From NCBI GenBank assembly GCA_024516155.1, contig JAJJXM010000055.1:124001-188000 (forward strand): a DNA stretch of 64,000 bases, written 5' to 3'. The translations under genes and the position numbers were made by a program. Below are positions 30,640 through 40,640 of this stretch, piece by piece (within the stretch, counting starts at the first letter, position 1; each line of letters starts with the position of its first letter). The DNA is from Pyronema omphalodes. Lineage: Eukaryota > Ascomycota > Pezizomycetes > Pezizales > Pyronemataceae. The notes beneath the pieces are model-generated. The model did not search any database and was not told where the DNA came from. It worked only from the letters and a program-made list of their open reading frames with translations.

Positions 30640-31020
30640 ATGCAGCTCAGCCTCCTTTTCCTCACGACCGCATTTTCTATCCTCCTCCCCGCCTCCGCCA
30701 TCAACTGTCTAAACTGTCACAACAAACCCTTAACCTCCACCTGTCTCCCCACCCTCGGATCCAATCTCATGCTTGAGCTCGGCTGCAGACCTACTGCTCA
30801 TCCTGGTATCTCCGGCCATTTGATTAGAGGTCGTCATACTGCTTCACATGGTGATTGCCATGCTAGTGTTGATTTACCGGATTATGATATGTACTTTAGT
30901 TGCGAAAAGGCGAGGGAGGCGATTGATGCTGTTTTAGCGGGCTGTGGAAACGCTGGAGGAGGTGTTGACAATGACTTTTGGGGGTTGAAATTGGATGCCT
31001 GTGGTACTGGACGGAAGTAG
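30640..31020 (+). CDS. Small secreted cysteine-rich protein, 126 aa
   Basis: The N-terminus (MQLSLLFLTTAFSILLPASA) is a clear signal peptide with probable cleavage after ALPASA-type Ala near residue 20. The mature part (about 106 aa) has eight Cys (INCLNC, TCLP, LGCR, GDCH, FSCEK, AGCGN, LDACG), an even number consistent with four disulfides. I do not recognise a family. Size and Cys content resemble fungal effector-like or small antimicrobial secreted proteins, but that is inference. The gene is single-exon with a clean ATG (context AAAATGC). A TATA-like and pyrimidine-rich leader precedes it. Confidence 0.75.
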   Translation: MQLSLLFLTTAFSILLPASAINCLNCHNKPLTSTCLPTLGSNLMLELGCRPTAHPGISGHLIRGRHTASHGDCHASVDLPDYDMYFSCEKAREAIDAVLAGCGNAGGGVDNDFWGLKLDACGTGRK

Positions 31021-31687
31021 TAAGATATGGGAAGGGAAGAGAGGGATGGGGGAACTGTGGGAAGTTACGATGGAGGGGCCGGAGGGTATTTTGCAGAAAG
31101 TGGAGGTTTTCAGTTGGGGGCTTTAAAGATGGTAAAGACTTGATATGGCTGGGAAACTCGAAATGTATTCATGATGATGGCCAAGTGGAACTAGAGAAAG
31201 GAGGAGGATACTCGAAGCAGATATGTCGCTTTTGTGGTGGATGTAAAAAGGTTATAGACGAGTGTTGAATTTTATTTCCATGGTGTTTTGGCAGTCGAAT
31301 AAAAATTATGTACTTCAATTTCTAGCTTTTAGTGAGTAACTCGGGGGATCTGCTGCTTGCCGTATCGATGCCGTCACCATGCGCATCGGTGTGCTTTGTG
31401 CCACGAGGCCGATGCCGACCCGGGTCTGTCAATTTTCCGGATCTGTCAGTTTCCCCGCAAGATGCTCCCACGTGAAGTTTACCGATCCGGCCACATAGTG
31501 CGCGGTACGGCGTGTAGGGTCCTCTGCACAGGTGGATAATTTGTACTGGCTTCATAATCGCCATTGGCAAAGTTTCAAAATGACATCCGCAAAAGCCCTC
31601 GGGAAGGCAGTGCTTGTAAACAGTGGATATCCTGATCCTTTTATTAATCATAAGCACGCTCATTACTACTAGGTATCAATCAATCAT
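31021..31687. other. Intergenic, convergent gene ends
   Basis: 3' flanks of the plus-strand secreted-protein gene and the minus-strand thioesterase-like gene. Short frames here lack support. Confidence 0.4.
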
Positions 31688-32750
31688 CTAAATGGCACCA
31701 AAGAACCTTCCAACCTTCTCCAATCCCTCCTCGGTTCCCTCCCTAAACTCCGCATCCAATCCATCCAATGCCATCATTCCCTGGGCAATTGCCAGACCCC
31801 GTTTTCTCTCCTCCTCAATCTTTTCCCAGGTCCAGTATCCATCCTCCTTCTGCACCTTCCTCTCCAGATCCTCCTTCACCATCTTCCTCATGACTGCCTC
31901 TAGCTTCTCCTCTCCCATCTTACCCTCCTTGAGTCCCTGCACAGGAGTCTCAACCCCGCTAGAACCTCCGGATCCTTCCATCTCCTCTGCACCCTCAGGG
32001 CGAGCAGGCACAAGTCCGGACTCCTGGAACACAACCTCCGGAGGTACCGTCATGCGTCCAGACTTGAAAACATACTTGCTCAGACAGCTGGCATAGATCG
32101 TCTTTTCACCAGTTTTCTTGTTCTTCTCCAAGCTCACAAAGTGGGAGCTAACAAACACCCACTTCCTGTCCCATCCCAATACTCTGCTTGAAATTTCGTA
32201 CTTCTTGAAAGGAGGAATCTCACGGCGGAACAATGCAGTTACCCCGGCAAGGGCAACGTACATAACCGGATCACCTCTGAGACGGCGGGCTTTGAAACTG
32301 GATTTGGTGAGGTGGCATACGAGGTGGGTACGAGCAATGTCCAAGTCGGAAAAGTAGGTGGAGTTGGACTTGTGGCCGTTAAGGTCGCATTCGTAGGTGG
32401 AAGCGCGAGAGGTGGTAGTAATAGGAGAGAACAGATGCGCGGGGGCGGGGGTGATTCTGCGGCGAACGAAAAAGTGATAAATTAGGGAGCGGTAGAAACG
32501 AAACTGTATGCGACGTCAGTGAAGCTCTGTGGGAAGCTGCGCGTGCATAGCGGACCCGCACAGGTGCACGCAGATGGCGAACAGTGGGGTTTGGATTCTG
32601 GCGGCGGGGCAAACTTACGTGCCAAGTTAGAGGCAATGTCTTGATGTTGATGAGCAATAAAACGACGGCAATCGCTTTCGTGGTCGTCCAAACGGCGGGC
32701 ATGATGCTGTTGGTGAGCAGCGACACCGCTGAGGTGAAGATGGAAGACAT
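31688..32750 (-). CDS. THEM6-like thioesterase-fold protein, 315 aa
   Basis: Two minus-strand exons, 32750-32619 and 32503-31688, joined across a 115-nt intron (GTAAGT...CATACAG, phase 0). The N-terminus has a hydrophobic membrane segment (KAIAVVLLLINIKTLPLTWH). The next part (TSRASTYECDLNGHKSNSTY, then FSDLDIARTHLVCHL) matches the hot-dog fold of the THEM6/acyl-CoA thioesterase-like family, with the YECDLNGHxSNSTYFSDLD core and the later SSRVLGWDRKWVFVSSHFV strands. The C-terminal part (about 220-315) is charged and probably helical. The family is membrane-anchored; true thioesterase activity is unproven for many members. The initiator is the ATG at 32750. The first exon and intron were deduced from the reading frame and splice signals. 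Confidence 0.75.
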
Positions 32751-34800
32751 ATTTTCTTCGCCCCTGGACGTTACACGTGTGCGTAATATGTGTACCTGAA
32801 CCGAAGCTGCGGTTAGGATCTCAATCACCGAATGAGAAGGTGAGATTTGGCGTTTCGTCGATTTGTCGAATTTCCGGTCGATGAAGAAATTCAAAAAGAT
32901 TTCGAGGACGAGGACAACCTCAGGTTGAAATAAATCCGAAATCCACCTCTCAAATCCGCCCCTGTGCTAGTGATAATTATCAACGACATGGCGGCATGGC
33001 ACGAAATCGCAAATCCGATAGTTTTTTCGGGAGCAAAGATAGACGCGGCGTCACGGAGTTTCCGAGCGCGAAATCACCGAAGCCAATAAAACGAGGTGAT
33101 TTGACTGCCTAAGGCCGTCAACGGCAGCACATCAGGCACCATCGCAGAATAACGTGATTTATGCCTCGGCATCTTTTAGATTAAAAAGCTTGGGATTGAA
33201 GCTTTAGAGCTCTTGATAGCAAATTGGTGCGTTGGCGAACTGGAAATGAAGTCGAGACCGGTCCGGAGCCGGAGTTTCGGTGTTTCAACAAAGCTGAGAA
33301 ACTTGGCAGCTTGATAGCAGACAGGCGAAGATCTATGTATTACTTTCGGGCCATAAAACTCGCTAGGCCGGCTTGATGTCATGCCATTCATCTGGGGGTC
33401 TTTGGAAGTATCCCATAGGGATGACATTACCATGAAGATAAGGTATGTACCGAAGGGGATATCCAAAGATAATGTGGGACGATTACTCAACTCGAAGTGA
33501 GAACCACGTTGCGAGCTGAATTCGCTTGTCAATCCTCATTATAATTACTTAATCATGAGATATCAGTCTGCAAGAACCACCATCCAGAACAACGTCCACC
33601 TTTGAAGTGAATATAGCCATCTCTAAACCATTTATCATCGATGGGTGTATCAGACCTTTCGTGCTTGCTCAGATGTCCTTCGAGCCAATTATGGCTGGCC
33701 TATGCATCCAGAAAGCTTGAATCCAGTCGTCTAGAAGCCTTGAACCAATGACAGGTAACAGGTTCGGAGAATCCGGGGTCCGGGGCCATAAGGCTGCCCC
33801 ATATTTCGGCTCAGCTCTCCGTAGGGTATCGCAGGTCGCCATATGGTGGGGCATGTGGGGAAAAGCGTAGTTCTGGAAATCCGGGACGGCCCGCCGATTC
33901 ATCGGAGTTTCGGCGTGACGGTGAATCGGTGAATCGGTGAATCGGACCTTCTGGCGTTTCCAAGCTCCGAAACTCGTTGGGGGGGGGGGGGGGATTTTGC
34001 TTGATTAAAGACTCGCATCATGTTAAGAAATTGGTAGATCGATGTTGAAACCTGGCAAATTCTGTGAAAGCACGGCATTGTAGATTCTATTCCAAGTCAG
34101 ATATTGTGATATATGTCGTCAGCGGACCCAGCACTTACCTGATAAATAACCGTCTTTGATCGCAGCACAAAATAGGTGGAGGATAACATAAAAGATCGAA
34201 TACCCAATGGTGATGAAGAACTGTTGGGTTGTCGTGTTTCGCGCAGCTTGGCTCCATCTCCATGCCTTGGCCACCCCACCGAGCATCACCTTAAAAATGA
34301 AATATCGAATAACATAGACAGTTTAAATGAGCACCACTTACTACCAAAGAGACAGCAGAGTCAAGTAATAATAATTTCAATTCATGCTTTAGTGTTCATC
34401 CACAACGCCATGGAATCCAAAACATCCTACCCCCCTATGCTTAACCTACAGACAGAAAGAAAAGTATGTACAAATGTAATAACAAAAAGCCAATTTAAAG
34501 AAACGCATGTCAAATGCAATGTTGTGTTTGCAAACTTGGTCCAACAAAAATTGGAGTAATCAAATGCGAAAATTGGAACAAGATGAGTAAACAAAGCAAA
34601 AAAGAAATGAAGAAAATAGAAGAAAAAAAAAAAGACAAATGAAACCAGACACAATTCCAATCACAAGTAACAAATCTAATAGTCCGTGATCCCATTACCC
34701 ATAATTCTTTCTCTCTCCTTATCATATCCTTTATCTCTTGGAGGCAAAATTCACCCTAATCTCTTTTCAACTTCCCCTCTATTTCATCACCAACATCTTC
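32751..34800. other. Intergenic stretch with simple repeats
   Basis: About 2 kb with no supported gene. It contains three tandem copies of GTGAATCG (33921-33944) and a 15-nt G-run (33979-33993). Minus-strand open frames at 33176-33532 and 33669-33902 show no domain. Confidence 0.4.
33921..33944. repeat. Three tandem copies of GTGAATCG
   Basis: Exact 8-bp unit repeated three times. A near-identical CGGAGTTTCGG motif precedes it and recurs near 33268. Confidence 0.8.
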
Positions 34801-36687
34801 CTAATGATGCTTTCCAAACAGCTTCTTTTTCCACCCCTCACCCGGAACAACTCCTGCCAATCCGGCAAGCCCAGCCTGCATCGACCAACCCCTACTCCTC
34901 TTCTCGGGTGCTCTCTCTCCCTCAACCTCCTGCAACATTGGTTCTCTCTCCTTCGCCCTGTTAGACCTCGATACAAGACTCGGCACAGCATCACTTTTCG
35001 CTCTTCTAATCTTGCCCGACAGTTTATGGCCCAGACTCGACAACTGTTTCCAAGAATGCTCTCTCGTCATCTCTTCAAAGTCATCAGCAACAGAATAATT
35101 CCTATTTTCTTGTTTCCCGGCCTGCATGGCTGCCAGACGCCTAGTCAATTCGCCAGCATCCACAAATTGTCGTTCTCCTGCTCCGACCATGGAGAGGGGT
35201 GTGGACCATCCTGATACCGGTATGGATTCCGTCATAATCGGTGGCGGGGTAGAGTGACGGAGAAGTTGGATTTTAACAGAATCATTTGGAGCTCGGGACC
35301 GCATGTAAAGCCAATGTTTTCCTAAAAGAACAGTTTCACAATCCGAGAGAAGGGAGCAGGCGGGGAGGATAGAGTTGTGGCGATTAAGAGTTTCTCCGTA
35401 GCCTGCGATAGGGTCGTCTAGGTTGAGTGGCTGGTAGGTGAGGAGACAGTTTCCGAAAGATGCTACCCCGAGGGCGAAATCATAATTTAACTCGCGAATG
35501 GGAAGCTCAGAGTGCGGAGAGGCGAGGAGGTAGCGGACGATTTGTGGGGGATCGGATGTGTCGTCGAGGGATTTAGGGAGTTGGAAGACTGAAATTTGAA
35601 GGGCGAGATGGGCACGATATGCGGTGCTTCGAGGAGATTGCCAGACAAGGAGCTTATGTCCTCCAGGGGAAATTTTGTAGCCCCAGTCTCGAGGGGAGAG
35701 GTTGAAGCTTGGTGCCATTGGGAGCTGATATTGACGAATTGCATCTCCTGTTTTAGGGCTGACAATAACAACACGGTGAAGGTTGTCGAGTTCCGGAAAC
35801 ACCTCACCTATCATGAGAATTCGACCGTTTCGATCGCATTGGATGGAATGGATATTTTGAGGGTGAAAGGGAATGCGACATGTTACTGTTTCCGATTCGA
35901 GATCATTGTTTGCAAGATGTGTAATTGCGATCACACCTCTTTCGTTGAGTTGAGTGATGAAGGCGAGGTAGTAGTCGTTGAACACAGGTCGAAGTCGCTT
36001 TTGAGCAGTGTAGACGGATGTAGATAGTAATCCGCTCCATAACGTACGACCATCAAGTTGTCCATCAAGAATAAGAGCAAGAGATCCACCGTTGATGCGA
36101 GGATAAACAAGAAAAACACGATCTCGGGATAGCACAATAGCCGGTGGTTCAGCTTCCAATCGTAAAGGTGCTGGTATGATGATGCTTCTTCCGTTGTCTG
36201 CTAGCAAACGAACGGTGATGTCGACCTGGTTGATGGCTTCCGTGCTTTCCACGGTAAGAAGGATTCCGAGATCTGCATCGAATTCGTGGAATCCGGGGTA
36301 GATGCGCTCTTGCTGCTCTTCAGGCGAGGGGTATAAGACATCGAGATATTGAGTAAATGTTCCAGATCTGAGGCGTCGTCTTTGAAGCAAAAGCGAATTG
36401 AGAACATCGTACGCGTGTGTATTCGGGGCTCTCTCTGCAAACGGAAAATGATGCTTCAAAAGAACCTCACAGACACCCGGTGAAGCAAAGGCCCGGAAAC
36501 AGTCGCGTGAGACTCGTCGCAAAGAATAAACATCCTTCGGCGCAAGTGCCGTTGCGATAAGCTCCAGAAGCGCCGGAGGAAGTGACGGAAGGCTCAATGC
36601 GCGTGCGTTCGGCGTCCTCGGGACACTCGGAAAGGTCGGTGAAGGAGGAGTAATGTCTACGAGCATATCTTCTTTGACGTGGGGCAT
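34801..36687 (-). CDS. F-box protein, 628 aa
   Basis: Single long minus-strand ORF from the ATG at 36687. Residues about 30-75 (LPSLPPALLELIATALAPKD, then VYSLRRVSRDCFRAFASPGV) form an F-box, which in this family docks a substrate receptor on Skp1 within an SCF ubiquitin ligase. The centre (about 120-490) has repeated beta-rich stretches (DRVFLVYPRINGGSLALILD, DRNGRILMIGEVFPELDNLH), suggesting a propeller-like substrate domain without clear WD motifs. The C-terminal about 100 residues are basic and Ser/Arg-rich. No intron is visible. The partner and substrate are unknown. Confidence 0.75.
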   Translation of the reverse strand: MPHVKEDMLVDITPPSPTFPSVPRTPNARALSLPSLPPALLELIATALAPKDVYSLRRVSRDCFRAFASPGVCEVLLKHHFPFAERAPNTHAYDVLNSLLLQRRRLRSGTFTQYLDVLYPSPEEQQERIYPGFHEFDADLGILLTVESTEAINQVDITVRLLADNGRSIIIPAPLRLEAEPPAIVLSRDRVFLVYPRINGGSLALILDGQLDGRTLWSGLLSTSVYTAQKRLRPVFNDYYLAFITQLNERGVIAITHLANNDLESETVTCRIPFHPQNIHSIQCDRNGRILMIGEVFPELDNLHRVVIVSPKTGDAIRQYQLPMAPSFNLSPRDWGYKISPGGHKLLVWQSPRSTAYRAHLALQISVFQLPKSLDDTSDPPQIVRYLLASPHSELPIRELNYDFALGVASFGNCLLTYQPLNLDDPIAGYGETLNRHNSILPACSLLSDCETVLLGKHWLYMRSRAPNDSVKIQLLRHSTPPPIMTESIPVSGWSTPLSMVGAGERQFVDAGELTRRLAAMQAGKQENRNYSVADDFEEMTREHSWKQLSSLGHKLSGKIRRAKSDAVPSLVSRSNRAKEREPMLQEVEGERAPEKRSRGWSMQAGLAGLAGVVPGEGWKKKLFGKHH

Positions 36688-39518
36688 CGCGGGGGAGGAG
36701 GGTTGTGTGGAATGGAGTTAGTTGTGTGGAGAGAATAGATTCAACTTGGCGACTGATGTGCGGGAGAAAGCAGCTGAGGTAGGAAACCAAATCGCAGTAG
36801 TATTGACGGCAAACGGTGATGGTCAATGTGCACAGACGACTTGGAAAGCAGGACTGTAGGCATTTCAGGTAACAGCAGAAACTGACGAGAACTGGCTGAC
36901 GGGGGGTTTATTCATAATCGATTTGCGGCGGCATGAGGAGAACCCGGGGGAGATGATGATGAACGCTGTATGCCCAGGCGCCAACTGACGATCTTTACTG
37001 TTTGGTGGGTGGCATTTGTTTTGTGGGGGGCGGGTGAAGCTGGGGAAGTGTGGGAGCCATCAGCGTGGTTCTGAATCAAAAAAAATACTTCTGAATGATG
37101 TTGTATATCTGGGTGGTTTTGAAATAAACAATCGTTGTCATCACTGCAAGTCATAAACGGATTCACCATCTCTCACCCTCTCCTTCCTCTCCACTTCAAC
37201 TCCAGCCAACTTCCATCACTCCCACTCCCCCGCCCCCACGGCCTTCCCGACTACGGCTCAACCCGCCGTTTCACCTTTTTAATTACGCACAGGCCAACAT
37301 ACGAGGCCGCGTCTTCGCATGGCAGCCCTATTTTCCAGCCTTTCCCGGGGAGCCTGGGGAGGAGCCCAGTGCGCGGAATAGTCTGGAAAACCCGACTCAC
37401 TCGGCAATCTGCGAGAGGCAATCCTATGCGTGAGAAAAGAAGCTTCAATATCTAACATCGCGTATCTGATGTTGTCATGATTTTCTGATTTTTTACAGCG
37501 TTTTCATCATGATTATAGAAATGATGACGAGCAAGGTACGGCTAACGGACTCGGTCTGACAGCTAATCGTACATACTCCCGGTCCTGACGATTGGTTTCG
37601 AGCCTTAAGCATCTAACCTCGCCGGGTACCCACTTTAAGCCGTAAAATCCTCCCGAGTGCAGCGTGAGGAGATGGACTACCGACTCTAATATTTTAGAAA
37701 CAGTCTCAGGAACATGTTTATCACAGACGAAACAAAATCCCTCTCACCAGTATCCAAATACACCCTGCAGCTGACCAAAAAAAAATGAGGGTTTCCGCTA
37801 CATTCCTCGTTCGGTCCATCGAAAGATTGAAACTAAAAGCATCCCGGTTCCTGGGACCGAACCCCAGAGTAACCTCATGAAACCCGGGTTCGAGTGCAAG
37901 GCCGACCGAAGCCAGTGACGGGTCCGTTATGCGGTGGGTGACCAACACCACACAACTCAGACCCCTTACTTGTTTTGCTGAACAATTCATGATAGCTTGA
38001 AAATGGTATTAAAAGTTTTAAGCTTATATTTCTTATACCAATGTGAAGGCAGTTTATTATGATGTCATCATGATAGGGTCCTCTCGGCAGACGGATAAAT
38101 TTTAGGGTACATCATTATTGAAGATGGCTTTTCTAGTTCGAAACAGAGTCCATACATATGATCTTGTTGTAGCTAAGTTAAAGGCTAAAAGCTCTCAACG
38201 AGTGGAGCCAAACCCAACATGCTCTCATTTGTCAGGTCCTGTTTTTTGAGCAGTTTCAATCGTTCCTCTCACAGTCAATGCCTTGATATTATCTGATGCA
38301 TCTTTTTTTCTGCATACCAAATGGCAGATAACATGTATACAATACATACATGACTCTTGAAATAAAATTTCGTCACTATTATCACTCACCTGTACATAGC
38401 GCTTCATATTCCAACCTCTCAGACAGGCAAATAGCATGCTTACCAGAGCTTAAGGCTTAAGGTTTTCCCGGCGTTCCATACTCATAATTCAACCGCTAAG
38501 CTACTGGTCTATTTTTTTTTTCCTAAGTTTTAGCTTCCTGAGATTCAGCTTGCTTTCATTTTTTTTATTTTTTTTTTTCAATCAATGAGGTTCATACAGT
38601 AAACTCTGTAGACCGGTTTTTGGTGTTAAAGAAATTTAAAGCTGGTATTCCAAACAAACTGTACACAGTTTTCCCCGTTTTACAGCTTCCGTTATTTTGA
38701 TAATAAACAAAGCACATGAGGTATCAAGCCATATGGGTGATGACAGAGATGCATAGTGCAGAGATTGCGTGATCGTCCTAGTTATTTCATTGTCAAGGCC
38801 TTGGTTGCATTCCGCTTTGATTTGTGACGATGGCTGATGACTATTTACGCATTTTAAACTAAATCATATTGGCATTCGTTCCTATACGGCCTCAAAAATG
38901 AGGCAAGTGTTTTCAACTATAGCTTCCATGATCAAATACAAGGCTCCGAGCTTTACTTCTCTCAATTGCATAAGAAAGTTCTGGGGTTGTGTTTTATCGA
39001 AAATGTTAAGTTATGCAATCACGAGGATAAATGAATAATGCAAGGATTATCAGGTGCTTGATATGTTCAGTCGTAGATGCAAATAATCTCAGACAACATC
39101 CAATTTCTGGTGTAGGTACGTCAATACGCGGCTAGTAAGCTGATATAAGGGGGCAAGATTACTTAGGAAGCCTGAGATTAAATGAATATAGGTTATTTTC
39201 TCTCATTTATCTTTATTATGCATTTTTTCAATCCTATCTTCCCAAAATATACCCATTCTGTTCCAGTTCGAACTTCGCAGAGTTATGTATTTCGACTAAC
39301 ATCTGTAGGCGTACTCACGGGTTATCACTCTTCCACGCTCTGATTTGTTTTCTAGAAAAGATATATATTGACAATCTACAGCTATCCTCCTCCACAAAAA
39401 CTAAATTACATGTTTCCATTTCCTATGCATATCTTCCCTATCCTCTCCTTCTTCCCTTCTCTCCTTGTCATCCGTTTTCCAATCCCGCCGTTCTGATCAA
39501 GTCCTATCGAACATCGAC
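36688..39518. other. Intergenic stretch
   Basis: Promoter side of the F-box gene, then A/T-rich sequence with several poly-T tracts (38513-38579). No gene, tRNA or transposon could be supported. Convergence with the AA9 gene's 3' end is near 39400-39518. Confidence 0.4.
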
Positions 39519-40640
39519 TCAGGAAGAATAACAAGCACTCCTCTGACTCTCACAGCTCGAGAAATCCACAGCCCCTCCAGTCTTACTCTGTGCCCTCGCA
39601 ATACACTGATTAACCTCGTCAAGACACTTATTGATCTCAACACTGCTTTTTCCAGAGCCGGAACCCCCAGGAGCTGCGGTGGTGGTGACAGGCTTAGCAA
39701 CAGTTTGAAGGGTAGTTGGCTTAACAACCGCGGTAGTGGGAACAACAACAGCACCGGTAGTTGAAGCGAAGGTAGGTTTTGCAACAGTGGTAGGATCAGC
39801 GGCAGCGGCGGAAGTCTCAATAACAGGAGCAGCGATGGCAGAAGTAGGTTTAACAGCGGCAGAAGAGGTCTTAACAGGAGCAGCAGCAGCCTTAGTTGAA
39901 GTAGAACCCGATGATCCAGAACCAGATCCATAGACAGCTGGACCGGGGATCACATAGCTCTTGAGGTTGTTGTAGATGTTGACCAAGATACCCGGGTCAG
40001 TGGCGGAGTATGCACCTGGGAATTTGACACCCTCGGGCTTTGCGGAACCTGAGGAGGAAACTTCGAGGTTTGCACACATTGGGTAGAATTGTGCTCCGTT
40101 GGTATTACCGGCGGAGTGCAATGCCAGGATTTCATGACGGAGGAGGTAGTTACCCGCCGCGATGTCGGAGGGGATGGTGACGGTCCAGGTATTGTTATTT
40201 TTGATAAGGTCGTCAGATGCCCAAGTTCCATCAGAGTTTAGACCAGCGTGGTTAATCTTGAAAAAAGACAAAGCAGTAGGATCAGCTTTGGAACAGTCGC
40301 CGTTACAGTTCGCCATGTAAGTCATCACAGGCCCTCTGTGAGATTCGGGCCAGGTGGTCCAGAAGAATGTTACATCCTTTCCGGCGGCAATGGGTGCGGT
40401 GAGCTTGGCGGCGGTTGCGCCTTTGTTGCAGACAATGTCCGAGGTGGAAACGTCTTCAACTGGTCCGTTACCGGCGGTGGGGAAGGCCCAAACGATACGC
40501 TCGGGGACGGGGTTCATGTATGGGTCTCCGTAGGGGTTGTAGCCGCCAAAGGAGGTGCCGGCAACGTCGAGTTCGGAAACGATACCGTGGGCGGCGGATA
40601 AGGTGGCCGCAGCGAGGGAAAGTAGAATGGTGGAATGCAT
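39519..40640 (-). CDS. AA9 lytic polysaccharide monooxygenase with C-terminal Cys module, 373 aa
   Basis: Secreted copper enzyme that oxidatively cleaves cellulose. The signal peptide (MHSTILLSLAAATLSAA) ends before His18, which becomes the N-terminal His of the copper histidine brace. The second brace His is probably His101 (WPESHRGPVMTYMANC) and the axial Tyr is Tyr186 (GAQFYPMCANLEV), with Gln184 in the usual place. Cys71 and Cys189 fit a conserved disulfide. After the catalytic domain (to about residue 230) comes a linker rich in Ser, Thr, Ala, Pro and Val. A C-terminal about 40-aa module follows with four Cys (INKCLDEVNQCIARAQ, FSSCESQRSAC) rather than a CBM1. The gene is intronless. It lies in the same neighbourhood as a CBM1-GH5 cellulase. 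Confidence 0.93.
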   Translation of the reverse strand: MHSTILLSLAAATLSAAHGIVSELDVAGTSFGGYNPYGDPYMNPVPERIVWAFPTAGNGPVEDVSTSDIVCNKGATAAKLTAPIAAGKDVTFFWTTWPESHRGPVMTYMANCNGDCSKADPTALSFFKINHAGLNSDGTWASDDLIKNNNTWTVTIPSDIAAGNYLLRHEILALHSAGNTNGAQFYPMCANLEVSSSGSAKPEGVKFPGAYSATDPGILVNIYNNLKSYVIPGPAVYGSGSGSSGSTSTKAAAAPVKTSSAAVKPTSAIAAPVIETSAAAADPTTVAKPTFASTTGAVVVPTTAVVKPTTLQTVAKPVTTTAAPGGSGSGKSSVEINKCLDEVNQCIARAQSKTGGAVDFSSCESQRSACYSS

